A DNA stretch of 64,000 nt, from positions 63,866,079-63,930,078 of the forward strand of contig NC_092861.1 in assembly GCF_032062135.1 (NCBI RefSeq), written 5' to 3'. The notes below the pieces were generated by a model. That model was given only the letters and a program-made list of their open reading frames with translations. It did not search any database and was not told the origin of the DNA. Positions 26,601 to 33,673 of this stretch are shown here, in pieces (the stretch's first letter is position 1; each line of letters starts with the position of its first letter). This stretch comes from Pyxicephalus adspersus. Its lineage: Eukaryota > Chordata > Amphibia > Anura > Pyxicephalidae. The translations under genes were made by a program, and so were the position numbers.

Positions 26601-29600
26601 ATGTACAGCCCTGCGCTATATAAATCCTGTTTATTAATAATAATACCAACTAAGATTCTCAACTTTCTGGTTTTTTTTGGCTGGAAATCTCATTTTCTGG
26701 CACTAGAGATGAGTTTTGAATTCATGGTGAACGCTGGATGTTCACAGTTCATAAAATTAGCAAACAGAGGATGTTCACAAAACAACTTGAATTCTTTATG
26801 AATTCTAGTGACTTTACATATTAAACAGGTAATCTGACATTCCCTCTGACATTCCCTGATTGGAATCAATTACTACTATTGAAACACACAGACCTGAAAG
26901 ATTCCCACAGGGAAAGTTTGAGTGAATGTCGGATTTCCTGATTTATAAACCCTAGCCCTAGGTGTTTGCAGTTCATGGTAAATTCTAGCTGTTCACAGAT
27001 CATAACTAGTGATGAGCGAGCAAGTTTTTAAAACTCGATCTCGCAGCGAATTCTGTCTTTCACACTTACCGTTAATTAACCTCTAGTGCCCCTGGGATCA
27101 TGAAAAGGAGGATTCCCAGGGAATCCTGTGAATCCTCCTGTTATAATTTCCTCGAGCTTACAATGGTTTTGTGAAATCGGTTCGCCGAAATTTCCCAGAA
27201 CCATCAGAAGTTCGCGAGAATGCCAGAGGTGTTTTCGCTCATCCCTGATAATACCATTTTTTTTAAAAATGAGGAATTGAGATGATGAACACTAGGTATT
27301 TGCAGGATGGGTCATAATATTTGCAAATTCAGTTGATTGTTACCAAAATTAGAACCAAGTTGCAAATATAATTGTTTAATTTTGATCTTTAAATACTAAA
27401 TATAATGTTTGCCCAGTGTGCTGCAAATGTTTAGATAATTTATAGCTGTAAAATCTGCTCTAATCAGTTAACTTTGTGAAGTAGTAAATGGCAAATTCTC
27501 AAATTTCCTAGGGTTTTTTTTGGCTTGAGTCACCCTTTTTAATATACCATATTTTTGCCATTAGGGAGGAGTTCATTACAAACATAGCATTAGCAAACTG
27601 AGGATGTTCAAAAAAAACCTGAGTTTTTAAATATTCAGACATAGAGCAGTTCTAAATGGGTCCAATAGTACGCAGATTCCGTGCAGACTTTCACATTTGT
27701 TTTCCACTGCTTGTTACATGGCACTGATAGCAAAATTTACTAATATAATATATACTAATATAAAAAGAAAATGATTTCTGCCTTTTCCACTCTGCCCTGT
27801 ACCATGATGATCTTGCTTTACAAAAAACAGATTTACAGAGGGACTAATTTTATTCATGCCACTAGGATTGTTTCCTAGGGCTTTTTTTAACCTAACATTT
27901 CCAGAAAGTACAGACCCATAATTGACATTATTATAATCAATTAAGATAAATATCATTATATGAATTGCATTTGCCAATTACTGCATCAGAAAATAAACTG
28001 TTTAGAACAGATTTTATTAAAACTCAAGATTACCTGCACAATTGCAGCACATTAGGCAAATAATATAAATCCTTCAGGGAGATCTCTGTTATTTAAAGAG
28101 CTAAAATTAGGCATATGGATGACTCTAATAAAAAAATGGAGGACTTTAGTAGAGTTCCTGATAGATCCAAAGGTTGAAGTATCCATACTTTCCAGTACAG
28201 GTAGTCTCTGAATTAAGAACATCCAACATAAGGACGACTCCTAGATATGAATGGTGCTTCCCTGCTCGTTCGTGTGCAGGACGGAGGCTTTAATGGGGGG
28301 AGGGGGCGGTTTGCATGACTTGCACAAGAAATCTTTTGCTGCTCTGCAACCTCTTGTAACTCTTTAATAACCATGACCAACTGTGCAGTTGTTTCTTTTT
28401 GCATATCAAAGCACAGCTTGCTTCAGAAGTTAATAAATGTCTAGGCTCCATAACGTTTTTTATTTTGCTTTGATTTTTTGCTTCGTTTGTGACTAACTCA
28501 CAGTGTGGATTTTATACAGTAACTGACGCCATGCTTCCCAATATGTTAAGACAAACATCTGTCCTAATTACATTTATTAAAATAATGTACTTGTTCAGAC
28601 TTACATACTAATTTAACTTAAGAAAAAATCTACAGTCCCCATCTCATATGTAACCCGGGGACTACCTGTACTACAATGCTTAAATTATCTCATGATTTAT
28701 GAAATTTTATCTTATATTTAAAATATGAACTGTATACAATAAATGTTTTTTTTAAATATATAGATTTTTCTTGACAGTGTGGTCACCAGCAGAAATAAAG
28801 AACATGACTCCTCCTAAATTAGAAACTGGCCAGTGTTTCTCGACCATTTTAACATGGGGGAACCCATGAGACACAAATTGCTTAAGGAACTCTAGCAGCT
28901 TCTGGAGGAACCCCAGGATTCCACAGAACCCATTATTGGAAAACACTGCACTATACACTTCAAAACTAGTTTATATCTAAGCCAAGGGCCCATGCAGCAT
29001 ATATATGTGTGAATTATTCAGGCAATGGTCTTTAACAAACTTTCTGAGAGTCTAACATAGAATATAGTGTCTCTTTTATTGGACAGAAAATGTATATACT
29101 AATTATGTTTAACAATTGTATAAATGTATTTTGTTACACTGTGCTCTGTCTAGGTGGGGGACTTTAGGACATTCAGAAAAGGATAAATTCTGGGTAAGTT
29201 TAATCTGGCATAAAATCCATTAACCATTACTTTACTTTATGTATGGCAGAGATCAAATGTATAATTGGAAGCTAACATAAGGAGAAGCATCCTTATGAAA
29301 TTTTATGTGTTTTTAATAAAAAAGAATGCATTTGGAAAACATGAATTTATACATTTTGATAACTAAAGTTTTGTTTTTATCGGCAAAGGTTGTTGTCTAT
29401 TATCTTTGGGAAGAAGATATAGAAAGCATTATAAAAACATCTGAAATGCATCTGAGGTGCATTCTACGTGCTTTTCTATTTATTTGAATTACAAATTGGC
29501 ATGGGACTTACTTTAAAAGGACCACTCCACTTTACTATACTGTCAGCTTTATGTGTTTTAACAACTGGGCATTTCAGGAATTGATTACTACAAATGTTTG

Positions 29601-32004
29601 CCATTTTGATTTACTATCCCTTACAAATTATTTTTCTGTCTGTTTTTTTAAACATTTAATTTAAAATTTTAGCAGAATCGCCACAAAAACATAGATTAGT
29701 CAGTCGAATGGAGAAGCTTTTCTTTTAGAATGAGTCTGAAACTAAACTGTTTTAACCGAATGTATATACTGTATGTATGTTCTGATCTGTGCCCCAAAAA
29801 TTCTTTATTTCAAGGTTTTAGACAGGTAAAAAGGTTGTTTTTTTATTAGGTATACAAAGGATGGCAAGCTAAAAACAGAAATGCAGTTTACATTATAATA
29901 AATACAAAAATTTGAGCTCTAGCCTTGTGAGTTTGATGGTTCAAAAGTACCTTGTGGGACTATCTTTGCATGGTATGGCATTACAAACCACAATAGGCTT
30001 TCTTGGTTCCAGGTAACAAGAAATTAAAGTGTCAACTCTCCTGTATACAGTACACAGGTATACAATGTCAATTATTGTGTGGTGCTACATATGAAAACAG
30101 AACTGAAAAGCCTGAAAGCTCAGGTAAAACGCCCTTGGGGGGCCTTGCATAACCAAAACTTAGGCAAGCCCTAAAGTAGAAGCCGAAAACTTTTCATGGG
30201 TCTTCCAACATTAGAAAATGAAGAATATGTAGAAGTATAAAGTATTGGAGGGGACTTACTAAAAATAGTTAGGTCCCACAGAAAAAAAAAGGACTGGAAG
30301 AGGTTTTTTACTATTTTCTTTTTGTTTAGAGGTTAAGAGGGACGAGAAGGTGGTAGGTTTGAAAGAAAAGGAAGGTATGCTAGAATTTGGTTAGGTTAAC
30401 GCCAGGATTGCTAATCAGCACAATCTGTCATTGGGGGGGGAAAAGGAGACTGTTCATTGCTCACAGAAAATTGTCTGATTTGTGTTAGTCAGGGAGTGGA
30501 ACTGGTTTAAGTTGACCCATGCCAAGTCAAGAATATCATAACTGTGCTGTGGTTGGAACATACATGATGTTCCAAGAAGTAATAAAACGGCCAGTATGCC
30601 ATTTTGGGTTAATTTTCATTAAAATATTTTGCAATATCAACAAATTCAGTTTTCAATAATTTTTCAATTTCAAATTTGGCAAACAGTCTTCTGTAATAAG
30701 GTACAATAATATTTAATCAGGAAGTTGTATTTTTGGCTTGTGTGTTATTATGTTGTTAAAGATGGGTTTTAGGTATATTTTTGCTATATTCTTAGCATTT
30801 GTAGCCTACTTTTTTGGTAAAAGCATTGGATATTTGGGTATTATTTGCAAAATACATTTTAATATAAGCTAAGAGAAAATTTCTTTGCAAATCACTTTGC
30901 TAAATAAAACAGCCTAAACTTTTAGTAAATTAACCCTGTTGCAATTAAATGTAGTTCTTTTGGTGCCCACCGATCTGCCTCCCATACAACATTGTCCATG
31001 TATACATTTTCATACCAACCAACAGCTTGCTAATGTTAAAAAAGGAACCACATGACTAAATCAGAACGAACAAAATATATTAACAATGTTTTTATTTTCT
31101 TTTTTGTTCTTAAACAAGCAAGGTATGTGAATATGCATATTTAACTTTGATTCATTTGTGATTATATTAACTAAAAATACTGTCTAAAAAGAAATGCAGG
31201 AGGAAAGTTGAAGAGCTGAAACCTATAGCTTACCCTGCATTATACCGCAGCAACACAAAAATATTTTTATTAAAATAGCACCATTGGCGGATTCTAAACT
31301 GATTAGACCTAATCAATTCATTTTGATAAATAGGTGCATTTACTTTCACAGAAGAATTGCAACTTAATGTATTATATATTGCATTCCACTTTCTTTGCAC
31401 AGCTGCACTACACATACATGGCTCAACTTCATAAAAAATAGAACCACATTGCAAAGCTATGTGATTGGAGGAGAGTAGGTAATGTAACTTTGATAGGTTC
31501 TTACAAAAATGTCAACCTAAATATATAGGTTGCTGATAGACCCTATTCTCTAAGCAAAATTACTCACTAAGTTTGCCACACTCTAAAGTCAGTACAAAGA
31601 CTAGGGGTCATTCCTAATTGTAAGCATTCATATTTGGCTATTCACTGTCCACTACACACAGTGTGATCCATCCCGGACACAAAAATGAGCTATGGAGTTC
31701 CCTCTGCTCTGATCAGGTACTCCAAGATTCCCTAATTTCATTGGACAATGGGTCAACAATCTAATCTGAATTTTAAATGCGTTTATAGAGCAAAGTAATT
31801 GTCTACTATGTAAGTCTGTTTATAAAAGCTACCTTCCAGAAAAGTAAATCATTTTTCTTTTGTAAATATGTATTTCAGATCGTTGCAAATTCTTGGGGAA
31901 ACTCTTGGGGTGAAAATGGATATTTCAAAATTCATCGTGGAAAAAATGAATGTGGAATTGAAAGCCTAATCATAGCAGCTTGGTGTCATGTTAATACAAA
32001 GTGA
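699..32004 (+). CDS. TINAG: TINAG, tubulointerstitial nephritis antigen (3' nine exons, 5' end outside window)
   Basis: Nine exons join at 699-788, 4349-4463, 9329-9452, 14197-14347, 16070-16253, 17030-17075, 22237-22357, 29154-29193 and 31879-32004. Every intron is GT..AG and the phases are compatible, giving 331 residues plus a stop with no interruption. The product is a Cys-rich linker followed by a papain/cathepsin B-like (C1A) domain. Active-site residues visible are Gln (9413-9415), Ser in place of the catalytic Cys (9431-9433), His (22338-22340) and Asn (31888-31890), so the protein should be proteolytically inactive. In known vertebrates TINAG is a secreted basement-membrane glycoprotein, prominent around kidney tubules, that binds laminin and collagen IV. 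I prefer TINAG to its paralogue TINAGL1 because of stretches such as [26 protein letters not shown] and ESLIIAAW. Signal peptide and somatomedin-B-like exons must lie upstream of position 1. N-glycosylation sequons are seen at NHT, NYS and NLS. The family and inactivity calls are strong; paralogue identity is slightly less so. Confidence 0.93.
789..4348 (+). other. TINAG intron, 3.6 kb
   Basis: AT-rich with no recognisable exon. It contains one inverted-repeat element (3442-3654). The open frames near 2224-2554 are on both strands of the same segment and match nothing I know. Confidence 0.6.
3442..3654. mobile_element. MITE-like element, family A (GGRCCTGATTYATTAAAG termini)
   Basis: The left end GGACCTGATTCATTAAAGC and the right end, read in reverse, GGGCCTGATTTATTAAATC form a terminal inverted repeat. 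The middle includes the phrases GGGTGATTCAGCAAACTTG and TTGCTGGATCACCC. Copies occur at 14528-14754 and, as a right half, at 59498-59613. It has no coding capacity, and the superfamily is not known to me. Confidence 0.75.
4349..4463 (+). CDS. TINAG: TINAG exon: propeptide-like segment
   Basis: The acceptor is GAACACAG and the donor GTAAGT at 4464. The exon completes the split Gly and reads [18 protein letters not shown], then [19 protein letters not shown]. The FWGMTL.EG..YRLGT pattern is a hallmark of TINAG-family proteins, in the position of the cathepsin propeptide. NYS is a possible N-glycosylation site. The exon ends in phase 0. Confidence 0.95.
4840..5046 (-). pseudogene. Tc1-like transposase, N-terminal fragment
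   Basis: Read on the minus strand from an ATG at 5044-5046, it gives [20 protein letters not shown], a small deletion, then [20 protein letters not shown], and, after a gap, SRSG, a stop, and [11 protein letters not shown]. This is the paired-type helix-turn-helix DNA-binding region of Tc1-family transposases. The family's DDE catalytic region is absent, the frame has an in-frame TGA, and internal residues are missing. It is a dead fragment sitting antisense in a TINAG intron. The flanks (about 4740-5200) may hold more of the element, but I see no terminal repeats. Confidence 0.85.
5607..5664. repeat. TA dinucleotide microsatellite
   Basis: An uninterrupted TA run of about 29 units inside a TINAG intron. 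It is self-complementary and probably length-polymorphic. Confidence 0.97.
7744..7769. repeat. TA dinucleotide microsatellite
   Basis: A short TA run of about 13 units in the same intron. Confidence 0.9.
8590..8960 (+). repeat. GC-rich dispersed repeat, copy 1
   Basis: A sharply GC-richer island in AT-rich intron. It contains CTACATCACGCATCC, GTGCTCCTTCTGCGTATGC, AGATGGCGGCGCCCGG, and ends near GGTAAGTGG and TTTAGTTCCGCTTTAA. The first two phrases recur on the minus strand at about 55046-55090 within 54829-55180, which marks it as a dispersed repeat and not a local CpG island. A perfect YY1-type motif AAGATGGCGGC lies at 8825-8835. No coding frame can be defended. Confidence 0.7.
9329..9452 (+). 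CDS. TINAG: TINAG exon: start of papain-like domain with Cys-to-Ser active site
   Basis: The acceptor is TATTTTAG and the donor GTAATA at 9453. The exon includes the segment [16 protein letters not shown]. In active cathepsins this block reads Q.xCGSCWAF. Here the oxyanion-hole Gln is kept (9413-9415), but the nucleophile position is Ser (TCC, 9431-9433), as in other TINAG proteins. The exon ends in phase 1, and the split Ser codon is completed by the next exon. Confidence 0.95.
10050..10314 (-). mobile_element. tRNA-derived SINE, copy 1
   Basis: On the minus strand it starts GGGCAGCAGGGTGTCTCAAA and GGTTAGTACTC (pol III A-box-like). A degenerate B box (GGTTCAAATCT) follows, then the core CTGCAAAG..GTTTCCTCC and the stretch AGTTGGGTTAATTGGCTTCC. 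The segment AACTCCTTTGAGGGACAG is shared with the copy at 56478-56786. The L2-type tail present in that copy is missing here, so this one is truncated at its 3' end. Confidence 0.75.
11160..11778 (-). mobile_element. Solo LTR, copy 1 (about 619 bp)
   Basis: It begins TGTTAGCCC and ends GTGTGACA, so it has TG..CA ends. The flanks AATAG (11155-11159) and AATAC (11779-11783) look like a 5-bp target duplication with one change. It aligns in the opposite orientation with 47721-48334, sharing AATTGTCAAGGAAGG, GGCAGGCAGCAAGCAAGAG and GACACAGGAATATC-type phrases. I see no gag or pol next to it, so it is probably a solo LTR of a Gypsy-like retrotransposon. Internal short repeats of GACACAGGA type are present. 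Confidence 0.75.
13150..13212 (-). mobile_element. Possible SINE head fragment
   Basis: TTGGCTGGACTTGAAACCATGG followed by CTGCAAAGGCAAGAATTCTAG and CCTACCACCCC resembles the tRNA-like head region of the copy at 10050-10314, but it is short and diverged. Confidence 0.35.
14197..14347 (+). CDS. TINAG: TINAG exon: central papain-like domain
   Basis: The acceptor is TTTATTATAG and the donor GTAAAT at 14348. The product reads [20 protein letters not shown], then HHLISC, a Cys-containing GC.GG turn ([13 protein letters not shown]) and FLRKRG. The LSPxxLISC and GCxGGxxxxAW blocks are the C1A-family motifs that follow the active-site helix. NLS is a possible N-glycosylation site. The exon ends two bases into a Gly codon. 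Confidence 0.95.
14348..16069 (+). other. TINAG intron, 1.7 kb
   Basis: Contains the second family A MITE (14528-14754). The rest is AT-rich with many poly-T and poly-A runs, and I see no other feature. Confidence 0.6.
14528..14754. mobile_element. MITE-like element, family A, copy 2
   Basis: It begins GGGCCTGATTTTTTTAAAGC and ends TTTATTAAATCAGACCC, an inverted repeat matching the element at 3442-3654. The flanks ATCATC and ATCATG may be a target duplication with one change. It is non-coding. Confidence 0.75.
16070..16253 (+). CDS. TINAG: TINAG exon: occluding-loop-equivalent region
   Basis: The acceptor is TTTTTTCCAG and the donor GTAAGT at 16254. It encodes 61 residues beginning [13 protein letters not shown], with four Cys in total, a PCPN segment and ending [12 protein letters not shown]. 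This is where cathepsin B has its occluding loop. I see no His-His pair of the kind that gives cathepsin B its exopeptidase activity, which fits a non-enzymatic role. YQCSPPYR is a TINAG-like signature. The exon ends in phase 0. Confidence 0.95.
16254..17029 (+). other. TINAG intron, 0.8 kb
   Basis: AT-rich with no repeat I can name. Confidence 0.6.
17030..17075 (+). CDS. TINAG: TINAG short exon (46 nt)
   Basis: The acceptor is CAAATACAG and the donor GTAAGT at 17076. It encodes [15 protein letters not shown] plus the first base of an Ala codon. The EIMxNGPVQ-type motif is conserved in cathepsin B and TINAG proteins. It is too short to stand out as an open frame, but both splice sites and phase fit its neighbours. 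Confidence 0.92.
18739..20188. repeat. Intronic tandem duplication, copy A (1450 bp)
   Basis: Begins TATATGCTGACA and ends TATGCTTCAATTA. It matches 20344-21789 nearly base for base along the whole length, with scattered substitutions and small indels. One indel is an extra stretch of about a dozen bases near 18980 in this copy. It contains no TINAG exon. A frame of about 60 codons starting [13 protein letters not shown] lies at 20006, but it ends by running into the spacer and is not evidence of a gene. Confidence 0.95.
20189..20343. mobile_element. Spacer between the duplicated copies with MITE-like end
   Basis: 155 bp absent from the other junctions. It holds two direct copies of ATGGCACATGAGTGATCAG (starts 20188 and 20226, 38 bp apart) and ends with GGTGCGTCTTATATTCC, then GGAGCGTCTTATAGGGCG, then AAAAATACGG. 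The GCGTCTTATA..CGAAAAATACGG type of terminus recurs in non-autonomous DNA transposons of vertebrates, as I recall. I do not see a matching left terminus, so it may be a partial element. Confidence 0.5.
20344..21789. repeat. Intronic tandem duplication, copy B (1446 bp)
   Basis: Second copy of 18739-20188, in the same orientation and offset by 1605 bp. It lacks about a dozen bases near 20583 and has 4 extra bases near 20702 compared with copy A. The start and end points are sharp and shared (TATATGCTGACA and TATGCTTCAATTA), so this is a single duplication event and not a spread repeat. Confidence 0.95.
22237..22357 (+). CDS. TINAG: TINAG exon: active-site His segment
   Basis: The acceptor is TTGTTTTTAG and the donor GTAAGA at 22358. 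It begins by completing Ala, then reads [18 protein letters not shown], a variable Gly-rich stretch, and [11 protein letters not shown]. The [10 protein letters not shown] block contains the papain-fold active-site His (22338-22340), which is retained. The final Gly codon is split with the next exon. Confidence 0.95.
23511..23653. mobile_element. MITE-like element, family C (ATATTTCACTT termini)
   Basis: The left end AGGGATATTTCACTTGGG and right end AGCTAAGTGAAATATCCTTT are inverted repeats of each other. A related right end occurs at about 51093-51112. It is non-coding. Confidence 0.65.
24040..26646 (+). mobile_element. L2-clade LINE, 5'-truncated and degenerate
   Basis: Fragments of one LINE protein appear in order across three frames. 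The endonuclease C-terminal part has [11 protein letters not shown] (near 24165-24205), then [15 protein letters not shown] and SDHNLITF. A linker has [18 protein letters not shown]. The reverse transcriptase has [31 protein letters not shown] (near 25395-25445), PQGSV, and the catalytic box as YVDD (near 25675). The C-terminal domain has [20 protein letters not shown]. The 3' end is CGCTATATAAATCCTGTTTATTAA followed by TAA repeats, which is typical of L2 elements. Frameshifts and stops make it non-autonomous. It lies sense in a TINAG intron. The endonuclease N-terminal part is missing. Confidence 0.9.
25347..25769 (+). pseudogene. L2 LINE reverse transcriptase core (broken)
   Basis: The longest open piece of the element, 140 codons. 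It covers RT fingers and palm: [11 protein letters not shown] with the first metal-binding Asp, then [19 protein letters not shown] and [10 protein letters not shown] with the catalytic YxDD. The usual PQGSVLGP reads PQGSVLRL here, and a stop follows just past the palm at about 25768. It is inactive. Confidence 0.85.
26822..26958. mobile_element. MITE-like element, family B, copy 1
   Basis: Shares TCTGACATTCCCTC, the segment AAACACACAGACCTGAAAG, TTCCCACAGGGAAAG and a TTTATAAACCCTAGCCCT end with the element at 44045-44197, which is in the opposite orientation. It is non-coding. Confidence 0.55.
27008..27249. mobile_element. MITE-like element with GATGAGCGA termini, copy 1
   Basis: The left end TAGTGATGAGCGAG and right end TTCGCTCATCCCTGA are inverted repeats. 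It contains AACCTCTAGTGCCCCTGGGAT followed by a GGAGGATTCC..GGAATCC inverted motif. The same CCTCTAGTGCCC block appears at about 53220, and the GATGAGCGAA end at 33035, which links three elements as one family. Confidence 0.7.
28198..28668. mobile_element. Tigger/pogo-like non-autonomous element (471 bp)
   Basis: Termini are CAGGTAGTCTCTG on the left and, read in reverse, CAGGTAGTCCCCGGG on the right, flanked by TA on both sides (28196-28197 and 28669-28670). CAG-starting inverted repeats with a TA target duplication are typical of the pogo/Tigger group. It has no transposase, so it would have depended on another element. Confidence 0.8.
28831..28948. mobile_element. Short hAT-like element
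   Basis: The left end CAGTGTTTCTCGACCA and the right end in reverse CAGTGTTTTCCAATAA are imperfect inverted repeats. The middle reads GGAACTCTAGCAGCTTCTGG and AGGAACCCC. A fragment of the same family lies at 51500-51545. I see no matching 8-bp target duplication, so the hAT label is tentative. Confidence 0.5.
29154..29193 (+). CDS. TINAG: TINAG short exon (40 nt)
   Basis: The acceptor is GTGCTCTGTCTAG and the donor GTAAGT at 29194. It completes Gly and reads [13 protein letters not shown], ending in phase 0. It links the active-site His exon to the Asn exon. WGTL....KFW is the expected family spacing, and the loop looks shorter than in mammalian TINAG as I remember it. Confidence 0.92.
29194..31878 (+). 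other. TINAG intron, 2.7 kb
   Basis: AT-rich, with no repeat or exon that I can support. The 74-codon minus-strand frame at 31230-31454 has no recognisable domain. Confidence 0.6.
31879..32004 (+). CDS. TINAG: TINAG terminal coding exon
   Basis: The acceptor is TATTTCAG. It encodes [18 protein letters not shown], then [20 protein letters not shown] and three further residues before TGA at 32002-32004. The Asn of NSWG (31888-31890) is the third active-site residue and is retained. Two Cys (in NECGIES and AAWCH) fall in the C-terminal region. The tail is short, so this is clearly the natural C terminus. Confidence 0.95.
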   Translation: MVANSWGNSWGENGYFKIHRGKNECGIESLIIAAWCHVNTK

Positions 32005-32640
32005 AGTCATTTTGCTTAATATTTAATTAGTATATATTATATATCCTAGGAAAATTTAGCAATGACACAAAAAGTGTCACAAACAATTTGATTATAGTAG
32101 TACAATTTTATTGTATTTAGATTTTATTATTCAGAATGTATATTTATGAAAAAAAAGCAGTTATTTTGCAACCAGCATTTATAGTTCATAACACATTATT
32201 TTAAATATTATATGTTATAATTATATTTTGTTACATAAGAGGAGATCTGTTCACTATGAAAATGTAAACATTCATATGCAAAATGTAAATTTTAAAGGAT
32301 GGAATCTTTTTCAATATATCATTTTTTTTTCAAATGAACTCAAGATATTAATAGTGTTCGATAAATGTATGCAGCAGTATGAAGCCAGACAAATACTGAG
32401 AATAAATGCCATTTCGTGATTTATTTTTCTCTCTTATGCAAAGCTCACAAAGGCATAATTTGCTTTATAAAATGAACAGGAAAGCAATCAGAGGTGGTGG
32501 AGATATGAAAAGTGTTGAAGTATTATTATTGGAAGTGATTCAACAATATGAAATGTTAAATATTAAAAAAATCATCATTTGCAACATTAAAACAATGAAG
32601 TATGTGTGTGTGTGTGTTTTATTTATCAATAAACCAAAAT
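32005..32640 (+). promoter_or_regulatory. TINAG: TINAG 3' UTR with candidate poly(A) signals
   Basis: AT-rich sequence follows the TINAG stop. AATAAA occurs at 32401-32406, followed by a T-rich stretch, and again at 32628-32633. Either could direct polyadenylation; the sequence alone does not decide. A short TG repeat lies at about 32600-32617. The open frames here (63 and 78 codons) show no coding character. Confidence 0.5.
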
Positions 32641-33030
32641 AAAAAAAATCCCATTAAAGGGAAACTATAGACAAAAAAGCACAAGACATAGATGAAATAC
32701 AAATCTGGGGGGGGGTATGCTACCTGCCAAAGTATTCTTATTTCTATTTATTAGATTTACACAGGGTTGAAACCTGACTTTCTATGCCATGGTTTCATAT
32801 TTACCTACACATCTCCTCCTCACCCCCTACATTGTGTTTGGACTGTACAGGGAGATGCATCATACTGATAAGCCTATTTATCTGCCTCTCTTCTCCTATT
32901 GGCATGGCTTTTTCACTACAGCACAGCTGAATGGCTCATTGTTCTGCCACTGCAATCTCTCTATGAGCTCTGCCTTGCAGGGACTGGAAGAGGCTGATAG
33001 CCAGTCAAATTAAGTACTTACATTGTGTTG
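32641..33030. other. Downstream flank, possible anonymous repeat
   Basis: Less AT-rich than the 3' UTR. The opening TTAAAGGGAAACTATAGACA has the look of a dispersed frog repeat, but I see no second copy in this window. Confidence 0.3.
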
Positions 33031-33032
33031 AT

Positions 33033-33673
33033 TAGGGATGAGCGAAATTTCAAAATTTCTTGCGACGAATCGGGCCTTTCTCGCTTATCGAACATGTAAG
33101 TGAGAACGGCCTGGGTAAATTCGGCCGATGGGATCGAATTTTTTGGGACCTGCAAGAGCGGGGAGGCAGGAGGAGTGCCTGCCTCCCCGATGTTCGAATT
33201 CAGGTTGTCCGTATATTCGACCCAAAAATGGCTGTTCGAATTCGGGTAGACCCATTCCGAAAAAAAAAGAAATTTGACAGTCAAAATTCGGATAGAGAAA
33301 AAAATGTAAAAAAAGTGTTAAAAAAATAAAAACTAATGTTAAATTAATTTATTAAGTGTTTGTGTTTAACTATTTTTTTTACAGGTTATCCTATTGTATC
33401 CATACAATGACATGATATCTCTTACTCTATAACACACTTTCAAGCACAGAAATATTATGATACATTTGTTACATTTTTTTTTATCCAATGCGAGAAAAAT
33501 GTAACAAATGTATTGTATTACTGTGCATGTTACACAGTAAAAGATACCTGCTGGCCGACATCTTCTCAATGATTGCAGACTCTGCGAAGAGTGTGTGATC
33601 CCCGGGGAAGTACAGTTCAGTTCGTGGGAACTTTGCATGTTGAACTTTGTGTTCTTGGATAGAGAAACTCTAT
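33033..33673. mobile_element. GATGAGCGA-family element, copy 2 (interrupted by L2)
   Basis: Starts TTAGGGATGAGCGAAATTTC, followed by a GC-richer part with several TTCGAATTC-type words. Near its end, GTGTTCTTGGATAGAGAAACT matches the hairpin arm at 52657-52682 of the element near the assembly gap. Right after this the L2 fragment begins, so the far end of the element is either deleted or displaced. Confidence 0.5.

Larger units (their letters stand above)
22358..29153 (+). other. TINAG intron, 6.8 kb
   Basis: The largest visible intron. It contains a MITE (23511-23653), an L2 LINE (24040-26646), a family B MITE (26822-26958), a GATGAGCGA element (27008-27249), a Tigger-like element (28198-28668) and a hAT-like element (28831-28948). 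The segment 23190-23510 is moderately GC-rich and may be another unnamed repeat. Confidence 0.6.

Noticed and set aside
699..32004. Cathepsin B or TINAGL1 as the gene identity
   Set aside because: Cathepsin B is excluded by the Cys-to-Ser change and the FWGMTL..YRLGT segment. TINAGL1 is less likely because of TINAG-like stretches in exons 14197-14347 and 31879-32004, though only a tree would settle it.
33060..33329. 89-codon frame with Arg/Lys-rich end
   Set aside because: Inside a GATGAGCGA-family element; composition follows the repeat's TTCGAATTC words.
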